Source: a virus
IMG/VR virus record: IMGVR_UViG_3300025137_000088
Span: 1 to 40,163 of that record
Reading direction: 5' to 3' (one strand)
DNA length: 40,163 nucleotides
Below the pieces are notes generated by a model. It was not told the DNA's origin, did not search any database, and worked only from the letters and a program-made list of their open reading frames with translations. Position numbers and translations under genes: made by a program. How positions within the stretch are numbered: the first letter of the stretch is position 1; the number at the start of each line of letters is the position of its first letter. Shown here in pieces: positions 7,269 to 12,248 of the stretch.

Positions 7269-7954
7269 ATTGCCTCCTTAGTGCTCATGAGCATTGGTTT
7301 GAAGAAAACGTCGAGTTGTGCGGTGGCACATCCGTCGTTGAGTAGAAAATTCATGAACTCCCACACCGCCATGTTTGCGATAAGCGCAGCGGTAGGGCCA
7401 ACAGAGATACTGGTGCCGCACGGTGACACTTCGGCATCGTCATCACTGATAAGTGAGTCGAACCAAGCAGCACGTTGCTGTCTGTTTTGGGGAGAGAAGT
7501 GAGATATGTTGCCGTGAGTAGCACCCATGCGGGTCTCAAACACTTGCAACAACATGCTGTCGCCACTGGTTGATTGGGCTTCGATGATCTGTCTACGTGA
7601 GGCCATGCTGTCAGTAAGCAGAAACAAGAAGCCGTCGAATTGTCGCTGATCGATGCGTTCGTTTATGAAGCGCATGTTTTGGATCAAGTCGGCAGACACA
7701 CCAAGTTTCTTTTGTGCAAGATCTTTGAGTGCGTTTACTTTGTGCATACCTATGTGCTCGTGCAGATAGGCTTGGTTAGCGAGGTTGTGTGGCTCAACGA
7801 TGTCGTAGTCATACACATTGATGTTGGTAAGGCCCAACTCAATGAGTGACATGAACACACGCGAACCAGTCGCACCGGCACCTACGATATGGATCGGGAA
7901 ATCCTTGTAGTCGTAAGCACGGAAGATCGAATCGTGTCTGATGGTCGATAGCAT
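7265..7954 (-). CDS. ThiF/E1-like Ubl-activating enzyme
   Basis: 229 residues forming one ThiF adenylation domain. Nucleotide loop IVGAGATGS (23-31); acidic residues in VYDYDIVEPHNLANQ (47-61); Lys72; the magnesium Asp equivalent in LLTDSMASRR (Asp115). The Arg of the NLxRQ motif found in MoeB is absent (NLANQ). Candidate thioester Cys179 lies in SPCGTSISVGPTAAL, the position used by ThiF-like E1s. It should adenylate the C-terminal Gly of a Ubl and load it onto Cys179, then onto the E2. No second adenylation domain or separate Ubl-fold domain is present, so it probably acts as a homodimer like MoeB. The start at 7954 follows GAGGA by a normal distance. It overlaps the JAB gene by 4 nt. Confidence 0.92.
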   Translation of the reverse strand: MLSTIRHDSIFRAYDYKDFPIHIVGAGATGSRVFMSLIELGLTNINVYDYDIVEPHNLANQAYLHEHIGMHKVNALKDLAQKKLGVSADLIQNMRFINERIDQRQFDGFLFLLTDSMASRRQIIEAQSTSGDSMLLQVFETRMGATHGNISHFSPQNRQQRAAWFDSLISDDDAEVSPCGTSISVGPTAALIANMAVWEFMNFLLNDGCATAQLDVFFKPMLMSTKEAI

Positions 7955-7963
7955 AGTTAGTCC

Positions 7964-8260
7964 TCAGTGTTTGATTTGAACGGTGGTTTCACCTTCAAGA
8001 ATCGAAACTTGGATGTCTTCGTTACGGGTGTGGTTTACTGGGTGGTATGGGTCATCAACAAGTTCGACGGCCATGCCATACAGTATATTTGCCAGCAAGA
8101 TTTTTTCTTTTTGCTTTGTAGCGGGATCTCTAAAATGAACGCATATGGCCTCTTCCTTTTCCGCAAAAGCCTTTGCGACATCAACAAGAAGATCGGCCAT
8201 ACCTCCAACGGTTATGTTCTTGATTGCTTTCATGCCTGAGGCTTGTTCTTCTTCGGTCAT
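7964..8260 (-). CDS. 98-aa protein of unknown function within the Ubl cluster
   Basis: ATG at 8260 behind an AAAGGAGC SD. It is a mixed helix/strand protein: helix NITVGGMADLLVDVAKAFAEKEEAI, strand and Lys-rich loop (ATKQKEKILLANILYGM), then HTRNEDIQVSILEGETTVQIKH with strand character. It has no Cys motif, zinc motif or signal peptide. It lies between the structured intergenic RNA segment and the E1, nine nucleotides before the E1 start. Its position suggests a partner or substrate adaptor of the conjugation system; I do not recognise a family. Confidence 0.8.
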   Translation of the reverse strand: MTEEEQASGMKAIKNITVGGMADLLVDVAKAFAEKEEAICVHFRDPATKQKEKILLANILYGMAVELVDDPYHPVNHTRNEDIQVSILEGETTVQIKH

Positions 8261-8292
8261 AGACGCTCCTTTGAATTTGAATAACCCGCCTT

Positions 8293-8454
8293 CGACCGCA
8301 CGGACGGGAACGTGTGGCGTGCGCTTACCTATATGCGTAGGTAAGCTCTGGTCTAATTAGGGGCGGGGTAGGACAGTCGCGGTATTGCCGACTCCGAGCG
8401 TGCGGTTAAGGCCCACCATTACTGATGGGCCATACCCCTAAACGGTTGCGGTCG
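8293..8454 (-). ncRNA. Highly structured intergenic RNA segment (candidate cis-element) inside the Ubl operon
   Basis: The 195-nt gap between the second Ubl gene and the 98-aa gene contains nested perfect pairings. An outer 8-bp helix joins 8293-8300 (CGACCGCA) to 8447-8454 (TGCGGTCG). Inside are a 9-bp hairpin, GCTTACCTA/TAGGTAAGC, at 8323-8346 and a 6-bp hairpin, GGCCCA/TGGGCC, at 8410-8431, itself closed by GGTAT/ATACC (8381-8385 with 8432-8436). The layout is a closed multi-branched domain. There is no U-run after the stems, so it is not a simple terminator. Possibilities are a riboswitch-like leader for the E1/JAB/E2 genes, an RNA-processing site, or a stable RNA. I match it to no known class. 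Confidence 0.55.
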
Positions 8455-8455
8455 G

Positions 8456-8671
8456 CTAGTTGCCTTTGGCACCAATTGAATAGATGACGCGGTCGCCGTC
8501 TACCAAGGTGCCGTCGCGATCAACGGTGGCAGAGCCAACTTTGATCTGCCCAGCAGAGTTAGGCTCGATGCCAGCAGCGTCCAACGCATCGCCAACAGTA
8601 GAGCCAGCGGCAAGGCCAACCTCTGTGACTGCGCCTGGAACGCATACAACTTTTACAAATATCTCGGACAT
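8456..8671 (-). CDS. Ubiquitin-like beta-grasp protein 2 (ThiS/MoaD-like), tail -GAKGN
   Basis: 71 residues with the ThiS/MoaD/Ubl pattern: strand IFVKVVCVPGAVTEVGL, STVGDALDAAG helix, then a strand pair and LVDGDRVIYSIGAKGN at the C terminus. L-x-D-G-D-x-V before a Gly-rich tail is the beta-grasp sulfur-carrier/Ubl hallmark. The tail ends Gly-Asn, so one residue would have to be removed (the JAB enzyme is a candidate) to expose Gly for activation. It is a paralogue of the Ubl upstream. ATG at 8671; its AGGAGG SD lies in the loop of a perfect hairpin (8676-8690). As substrate of the E1/E2 pair it would form a phage-encoded modifier; a sulfur-carrier role is the alternative. Confidence 0.88.
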   Translation of the reverse strand: MSEIFVKVVCVPGAVTEVGLAAGSTVGDALDAAGIEPNSAGQIKVGSATVDRDGTLVDGDRVIYSIGAKGN

Positions 8672-8675
8672 GGGT

Positions 8676-8690
8676 GATACCTCCTGTATC
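8676..8690 (-). promoter_or_regulatory. SD-loop hairpin in front of Ubl 2, candidate CsrA site
   Basis: The minus strand reads GATAC-AGGAG-GTATC: a 5-bp perfect stem with the SD AGGAG as loop, 8 nt before the ATG at 8671. AUACAGGA fits the start of the CsrA consensus RUACARGGA. CsrA binding or the hairpin itself would limit translation of the Ubl. Confidence 0.6.
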
Positions 8691-8699
8691 TAGTGGCGG

Positions 8700-8744
8700 G
8701 TTTAGGGTTCTAGAACTTAGTGCCACGGTCTAAGGTCTAGGGTT
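8700..8744 (-). repeat. CTAGACCTTAGACC repeat with a degenerate second copy
   Basis: On the minus strand, CCCTAGACCTTAGACC (8727-8742) is followed by the degenerate copy CTAGAACCCTAAACC near 8700-8714. The same 16-mer occurs at 8975-8990 and 12083-12098, each time in a gap just upstream of a small leftward gene. Function unknown. Confidence 0.6.
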
Positions 8745-8749
8745 CTTTG

Positions 8750-8965
8750 TTAGCCATACATAAAACAGATAAATACTCTGTCACCGTCGTAAACTAACTG
8801 ATCGAAGTCGTTACTTTTGCCGTTTTTTGTGAGAACTGAAGATCGATAGCGAAGTAGTTTTGAATTAATTAGATTGGCTTTAAGACATAGGTCTAAAACA
8901 GAAGTTGGCGAATCGAATTCGACTTCTATGAAAGCGCCTGGGATGCGCCCTATTAATGCTTTCAT
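8750..8965 (-). CDS. Ubiquitin-like beta-grasp protein 1, tail ending in Gly
   Basis: 71 residues, the same length as Ubl 2 and clearly related: IPGAFIEVEF against VPGAVTEVGL, then TSVLDLC against STVGDAL, and LVYDGDRVFICFMYG against LVDGDRVIYSIGAKGN. The protein ends in Tyr-Gly, so its terminal Gly is already exposed and could be adenylated without processing. The ATG at 8965 is preceded by GGAGGACAG (a strong SD) and by a copy of the CTAGACC repeat. It is the first Ubl gene of the cluster. The two tails suggest different fates: one ready for use, one needing maturation. Confidence 0.83.
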   Translation of the reverse strand: MKALIGRIPGAFIEVEFDSPTSVLDLCLKANLINSKLLRYRSSVLTKNGKSNDFDQLVYDGDRVFICFMYG

Positions 8966-8974
8966 CTGTCCTCC

Positions 8975-8993
8975 GGTCTAAGGTCTAGGGGTT
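8975..8993 (-). repeat. CTAGACCTTAGACC repeat before Ubl 1
   Basis: The minus strand reads CCCCTAGACCTTAGACC directly before the GGAGG SD of the Ubl 1 gene. Shared with 8727-8742 and 12083-12098. Confidence 0.6.
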
Positions 8994-8998
8994 AGCGC

Positions 8999-9520
8999 TC
9001 ATGACACTGTCTGCATCAGCACATACGCCAGAGATAAAGCGGATGCAGTACCAAGCACACTGGCTACATAGTGGTAGCTGAATGAGTTACGGGGTAAATC
9101 AACCCGTGGTGCAGGTTGTTGTGGTTTAACAACAGGGCGTTCGATTGCTTTCTTCGGTGTTGGGGCGCGCGGCGGCATGATGCTTTTAGTTGGCTTTTGG
9201 CTCTTGAGCCATTTTTGATGCATAGCGCGATTGTGTTTTCTGACAGCCGTGAACTCTGCGTGGGTAGAAATCCTGTACAGGTCACGCTCTATTTGTGTGA
9301 AGTAACCTTTACTGGTGCAACTTGAACTGATCCAGTTGCGTAGTTGTGCAAGATTCTTTGGCTTTGACACATCACTAGCCGGTATCAGTTTGTTTATCTG
9401 ACGCAAGGAGGCCCTGCCCCCCAGTGCGTCTAAGATTCCATACAACTTAGCGGCCCTACTGGTCTGTCGAGGCGGCTGTGGTGCGATTGATTGCATAGTT
9501 CTGAGTATTGGCAATGCCAT
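8999..9520 (-). CDS. Winged-helix-like protein with C-terminal membrane anchor, head of the Ubl cluster
   Basis: 173 residues. About 22-90 look like a winged helix-turn-helix: AAKLYGILDALGGRASLRQI (helices), then an Arg/Ser-rich helix and the wing-like GYFTQIERDLYRIS. A Pro/Lys-rich linker (110-140) follows, and the last 25 residues (YHYVASVLGTASALSLAYVL) are a single hydrophobic helix typical of a tail anchor. ATG at 9520 with AGGAG 8 nt upstream. It lies just upstream of the Ubl genes and may be part of the same transcript. A membrane-tethered DNA- or protein-binding domain would be unusual. The family is not identified. Confidence 0.75.
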   Translation of the reverse strand: MALPILRTMQSIAPQPPRQTSRAAKLYGILDALGGRASLRQINKLIPASDVSKPKNLAQLRNWISSSCTSKGYFTQIERDLYRISTHAEFTAVRKHNRAMHQKWLKSQKPTKSIMPPRAPTPKKAIERPVVKPQQPAPRVDLPRNSFSYHYVASVLGTASALSLAYVLMQTVS

Positions 9521-9521
9521 A

Positions 9522-9719
9522 CTAGCTACTCCTGTTTTGTGAAAGTTTTGGGTGGTGCCCCGTTTGCGACCACAGGTGGGGCAAGCCTGCGGAACGACTG
9601 ACTAAGTCGTCCTCTGAACTGAGTAAAAGCAATTGGCTAAGTACTTTTGTCCAATATTTCCTTGCCCAGTTACTAAGGTCTTTGCGGTATAAGATTCGAT
9701 TCACAGCGTTGATGTTCAT
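9522..9719 (-). CDS. Small protein of unknown function, possibly frameshifted at its 3' end
   Basis: 65 residues as an open frame. The ATG at 9719 overlaps the upstream stop (ATGA) and the stop lies 1 nt before the next start. The first 40 residues (MNINAVNRILYRKDLSNWAR, then KYWTKVLSQLLLLSSEDDLV) look like a real helical protein. The last 20 residues look non-coding, whereas the +1 frame there reads QACPTCGRKRGTTQNFHKTG and runs straight into the next gene. A sequencing slip, a decayed gene or a programmed shift would explain this. Confidence 0.55.
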   Translation of the reverse strand: MNINAVNRILYRKDLSNWARKYWTKVLSQLLLLSSEDDLVSRSAGLPHLWSQTGHHPKLSQNRSS

Positions 9720-9931
9720 TCCGTTCTCCAGACCCAGTATTCGTCGTCGATTAAGCGGCGTGCGCCTTTATATCCACGGCGTTCTAGTGCTCTGATTAAC
9801 CCTTCGGTTTCTGCTCGGCCACCTGTCTTTACCTTGTCGTCAAGCTCCATTTCTTCGGCAAGCTTTCTGTAATCAGGTCGCTCTTTTGAATACATACGGC
9901 GAGGTAAGCCGTCGCTTTTTTCGATCTCCAT
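9716..9931 (-). CDS. Small charged protein of unknown function
   Basis: 71 residues, rich in Arg, Glu and Lys: SKERPDYRKLAEEMELDDKV, then GLIRALERRGYKGARRLID and the C-terminal EYWVWRTE. Predicted mostly helical and soluble. It is coupled to the next gene by ATGA and lies 7 nt after the preceding gene. No family recognised. Confidence 0.7.
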   Translation of the reverse strand: MEIEKSDGLPRRMYSKERPDYRKLAEEMELDDKVKTGGRAETEGLIRALERRGYKGARRLIDDEYWVWRTE

Positions 9932-9938
9932 TTACTGC

Positions 9939-10172
9939 TCACTTAAAATTTAAGGGGTGGGGGTAAGCTGTACAGTTAGTCAGCCGTTTGATTTCTATAC
10001 GTGGCACATCGAGTGCTGCTGCAATGTCAGTAAGGGAATGTCCTGCGTCATGCATCTCCCACACTTGGACTAAGCTCTCCAGTTGGAACTTGTGATCCAT
10101 TCGCTTTAGCTTCTCCAGTACATAAGCCTTCTTGGCTTTTTGTTGTTTACGGATTGCTACGATCAGGGTCAT
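9939..10172 (-). CDS. Helix-turn-helix protein
   Basis: 77 residues from the ATG at 10172, which lies 2 nt after the stop of the preceding gene. A longer frame from 10253 would overlap that gene and gives unlikely sequence. After a basic N terminus (IRKQQKAKKAYVLEKLKRMD), residues 40-66 form a helix-turn-helix: VWEMHDAGHSLTDIAAALDV then PRIEIKRL. This is the form of a homeodomain-like or sigma-type HTH in small phage regulators. It may control early transcription; the target is unknown. Confidence 0.7.
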   Translation of the reverse strand: MTLIVAIRKQQKAKKAYVLEKLKRMDHKFQLESLVQVWEMHDAGHSLTDIAAALDVPRIEIKRLTNCTAYPHPLNFK

Positions 10173-10174
10173 GG

Positions 10175-10384
10175 TTAGCACGCCGTTATTTGAATGAGGG
10201 TCGTGCCATTGCTTTTCGCATAGGCGGTAACTGTTTCGACGGCTTCTTCCCAAGAAGTAGCACCATCTGCAAAGAAACCGTCTAGGTATTCATTGTCGAA
10301 TACGCACTCGGCGTTGCTGTCTTCATGCCATTCGCCATAGCAATCGACTGCTTGTTCGTTTCTTACAATTGTTTGTTTGTCCAT
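10175..10384 (-). CDS. Small acidic protein of unknown function
   Basis: 69 residues, strongly acidic (WHEDSNAECVFDNEYLDGFF), ending in TTLIQITAC. The start overlaps the previous stop by one nucleotide (TAATG). The composition (many Asp and Glu, aromatic residues) resembles small phage inhibitors or DNA mimics, but that is only a compositional similarity. No family recognised. Confidence 0.7.
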   Translation of the reverse strand: MDKQTIVRNEQAVDCYGEWHEDSNAECVFDNEYLDGFFADGATSWEEAVETVTAYAKSNGTTLIQITAC

Positions 10385-10791
10385 TAGGCGACCTCGTTAG
10401 GTAGTTGCATGTCTTCTGCTAGAAGAAATGCGTACTCCGGTTGACGGGTGACGTTCACGCACATCATTGTCTCTGCGGTGGCACTGTTCAGTTCAAACGT
10501 GAATGCGAGGGTGTCGCCTTCTTGCGCTTGAGCTTTCAGCACAGGTGCAGGGATGTTGTAGCGCTTGTCTTTGCGCCCACCTTTACCAGCTACTACGTTG
10601 AACCGGATGGTGGAGCGGGTGCCGTCAGTGAATACAAGGGGTATCTCTCGTTTGTCACCGGCTTGCATCTCGTCAAAATTGACACCGAAGCATCGAGCTA
10701 AGGCAGCAAGTTCTTTGAAACAATCGGGGCAACCCTTCTTGATCATGGTTTTGGTCAGCGTTTTGCTGACGGGGGGAATGACTCTGTCCAT
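10384..10791 (-). CDS. Protein of unknown function, beta-rich
   Basis: 135 residues. The N terminus has a Cys pair (KKGCPDC) and a helix with a further Cys (ALARCFGVNFDEM). Residues 45-120 alternate strands: REIPLVFTDGTRSTIRFNVV, then a basic GKGGRKDKRY loop, DTLAFTFELN and ETMMCVNVTRQPEY. It ends MQLPNEVA. ATG at 10791 with AAGGA a few nucleotides upstream; the stop overlaps the next ATG. No family identified. Confidence 0.75.
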   Translation of the reverse strand: MDRVIPPVSKTLTKTMIKKGCPDCFKELAALARCFGVNFDEMQAGDKREIPLVFTDGTRSTIRFNVVAGKGGRKDKRYNIPAPVLKAQAQEGDTLAFTFELNSATAETMMCVNVTRQPEYAFLLAEDMQLPNEVA

Positions 10792-10794
10792 TAG

Positions 10795-11157
10795 TTATCC
10801 TTCTACGAAATGTAGGTCGAATGAGTAGTAGGGCTCGGTGTGGCCCCAAGGCCCACGAACCTCCATAGATGTACCGATAGCCCACTCATGTGGGCCTGCT
10901 TCAAACATCACGCACCACGCTTCGCATCCTGTTACCTGCTTCGTTTGCTCTGGTGGCATCAAAGAAATCTCGATGTCCGTGTCGTAGTCACTGAAGTCAG
11001 GGCACTCTCTGACTGCCTTAACCAGTGCTGTATGGAAACCTTTGGCGGCTTCTTCTACGGTGGTGTAAGCACTGCCGTCGTAGTCGATATCGAATACGTC
11101 TTGTACTTCGTCGAAGGCTTTGTCTCGGCTCCAGACTAGTTGTTGAACTGTGATCAT
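10795..11157 (-). CDS. Protein of unknown function; SD inside a GGA-loop hairpin
   Basis: 120 residues from the ATG at 11157, chosen because AGGAGG lies 4-5 nt upstream and the in-frame extension to 11184 would run through that SD. Sequence: MITVQQLVWSRDKAFDEVQD, an acidic middle (CPDFSDYDTDIEISLMPPEQ), then GCEAWCVMFEAGPHEWAIGT and EPYYSFDLHFVEG. It is alpha/beta with no motif I recognise. The stop is 3 nt before the next start. Confidence 0.75.
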   Translation of the reverse strand: MITVQQLVWSRDKAFDEVQDVFDIDYDGSAYTTVEEAAKGFHTALVKAVRECPDFSDYDTDIEISLMPPEQTKQVTGCEAWCVMFEAGPHEWAIGTSMEVRGPWGHTEPYYSFDLHFVEG

Positions 11158-11159
11158 TT

Positions 11160-11171
11160 GTCCTCCTGGAC
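11160..11171 (-). promoter_or_regulatory. SD-loop hairpin, candidate CsrA site
   Basis: The minus strand reads GTCC-AGGA-GGAC, a 4-bp perfect stem around the AGGA of the SD, just before the ATG at 11157. Confidence 0.5.
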
Positions 11172-11192
11172 TTGGGCACGCCATAAGGCGGG

Positions 11193-11222
11193 AACCGAAA
11201 GGAGATAGCCGAAGCTATCTCC
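11193..11222 (-). terminator. Rho-independent terminator with UUCG loop
   Basis: On the minus strand, a 9-bp perfect stem GGAGATAGC/GCTATCTCC (11201-11222) closed by a TTCG tetraloop is followed by TTTCGGTT. It lies just after the stop of the 193-aa gene. The U-run is short, so it may be leaky and attenuate transcription into the Ubl part of the arm. Confidence 0.75.
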
Positions 11223-11235
11223 TCTGGTTGGTTGG

Positions 11236-11817
11236 TTAGGCTGCTGCGCGTTCACGCATTGCCTTGAGTGCAGCTACTGGATCAGGACGCGACAGCTTCT
11301 CTGCAATCTCGTCCATGTGTACTTCTGCGTCGGCGTAGCTACCGCACATGCGCTCAGTTACCCACTCGTCGTCGACAAGCTCGGACGGGTTGAAGTAGAA
11401 GAGTTCAAAGTCAAAGCCTTCGTAGCACTGCAGCATGTTGGTGACGACCAAGTACAATTGGTTGAAGTCAGAGTCGACAACGTCGCGGACATGATCTAGC
11501 TCACACGAGACACCCACCAACTCGCGGGTGTACTCAGTGGGGTCGCAGCCGTAGATCTCGTCGGGAAGGTTGATGCTGTTGTGCAACTTGCGTGCGTTCC
11601 AGCAAACCTTATCCATCAGGTCTTGAACGTAGCCAAGGATCTGAATAGGTATGAACGCTGGGTTCTCTTCAAGAGATGCGGCAAAAGCTTGGAACAAGCG
11701 GTCATCGATGCCGCCATCGAGAGACGAGATATACTTAGCCACATGGACTTTCTTACCGGATCGCTCTGTCATTGCTTGAGCGGCTGAAGGGATAAATGTG
11801 TATTGATCAATGGTCAT
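11236..11817 (-). CDS. 193-aa protein of unknown function; SD inside a GGA-loop hairpin
   Basis: 193 residues, acidic, mixed helix and strand: KVHVAKYISSLDGGIDDRLF near the N terminus, VSCELDHVRDVVDSDFNQLY in the middle, a Tyr/Phe-rich segment (CYEGFDFELFYFNPSEL) and a helical C terminus ending AALKAMRERAAA. ATG at 11817, with AGGAG 8 nt upstream in the loop of a perfect hairpin. It is followed by the terminator at 11193-11222, so it ends a transcription unit. Its size and strong ribosome-binding site (RBS) suggest an abundant early protein. No family recognised. Confidence 0.8.
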   Translation of the reverse strand: MTIDQYTFIPSAAQAMTERSGKKVHVAKYISSLDGGIDDRLFQAFAASLEENPAFIPIQILGYVQDLMDKVCWNARKLHNSINLPDEIYGCDPTEYTRELVGVSCELDHVRDVVDSDFNQLYLVVTNMLQCYEGFDFELFYFNPSELVDDEWVTERMCGSYADAEVHMDEIAEKLSRPDPVAALKAMRERAAA

Positions 11818-11821
11818 AGTG

Positions 11822-11835
11822 TGTACTCCTGTACA
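11822..11835 (-). promoter_or_regulatory. SD-loop hairpin, best candidate CsrA site
   Basis: The minus strand reads TGTAC-AGGA-GTACA, a 5-bp perfect stem with an AGGA tetraloop that is the SD of the 193-aa gene. GUACAGGA is close to the SELEX-derived CsrA consensus RUACARGGAUGU. Confidence 0.65.
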
Positions 11836-11884
11836 AAATTATTAAGAGCGTCATGCTCAAAAATGTTCTTGAACGTGGGGCGCG

Positions 11885-12067
11885 TTAGCGACCTACGCTC
11901 TCGCTTTCTTCGATAGTATCTAAGCTACTAGTACCGTTCATACTAATACTTTGTAGCAAAAGACTGAGGTCAACGTCAAGAGAATCTGTGTATGGATTGT
12001 GGTCATTCACCAAATCCCAGCGCTCTTGATGCAGGTTTAGGGGTTGCGATGCATAGTCATAGGTCAT
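11885..12067 (-). CDS. Small protein of unknown function
   Basis: 60 residues, MTYDYASQPLNLHQERWDLV at the start, then Asp/Ser/Leu-rich (SLDVDLSLLLQSISMNG), ending SESVGR. ATG at 12067 with GGAG 8 nt upstream and a CTAGACC repeat just before that. Acidic, no motif. It lies between the small membrane-protein gene and the 193-aa gene. Confidence 0.6.
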   Translation of the reverse strand: MTYDYASQPLNLHQERWDLVNDHNPYTDSLDVDLSLLLQSISMNGTSSLDTIEESESVGR

Positions 12068-12082
12068 AGGTCAGTCTCCAAA

Positions 12083-12100
12083 GGTCTAAGGTCTAGGGTC
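12083..12100 (-). repeat. CTAGACCTTAGACC repeat, third copy
   Basis: The minus strand reads GACCCTAGACCTTAGACC, shared with 8727 and 8975. Here it overlaps the stop codon of the 50-aa membrane-protein gene and precedes the SD of the 60-aa gene. Confidence 0.6.
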
Positions 12101-12245
12101 TACGGTTGGTTAGCCAGAGGGCCAACCCACCGATCAGAAAGACGAAAATTGCTATGTAAAAGCTTGCCGTATACATGCCCATTACAATTGGGAATAAGAG
12201 CAAAGCTAGTACTGTGGATACTAAAAATTCAAGGAAGAATTTCAT
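12093..12245 (-). CDS. 50-aa membrane protein, two transmembrane segments
   Basis: Short frame read directly from the sequence: it begins MKFFLEFLVSTVLALLLF, has a turn around PIVMGMYTASF, then a second hydrophobic helix (YIAIFVFLIGGLALWL) and ends TNRRP. The ATG at 12245 lies 3 nt after the stop of the preceding gene, suggesting translational coupling. Two hydrophobic helices and a basic tail suggest an inner-membrane protein of early infection. No family recognised. Confidence 0.7.
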   Translation of the reverse strand: MKFFLEFLVSTVLALLLFPIVMGMYTASFYIAIFVFLIGGLALWLTNRRP

Positions 12246-12248
12246 AAG

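Noticed and set aside
8323-8346. Intrinsic terminator in the Ubl operon
   Set aside because: The 9-bp hairpin is not followed by a U-run on either strand and is enclosed by a longer helix.
8381-8436. Hammerhead-type ribozyme, because CTGATG occurs in a three-helix context
   Set aside because: The conserved core after CTGATG and the GAAA segment are missing.
8456-8965. Plain ThiS/MoaD sulfur carriers for cofactor synthesis
   Set aside because: Not excluded, but an E2-like protein and JAB protease beside them, and no thiamin or molybdopterin genes, favour protein conjugation.
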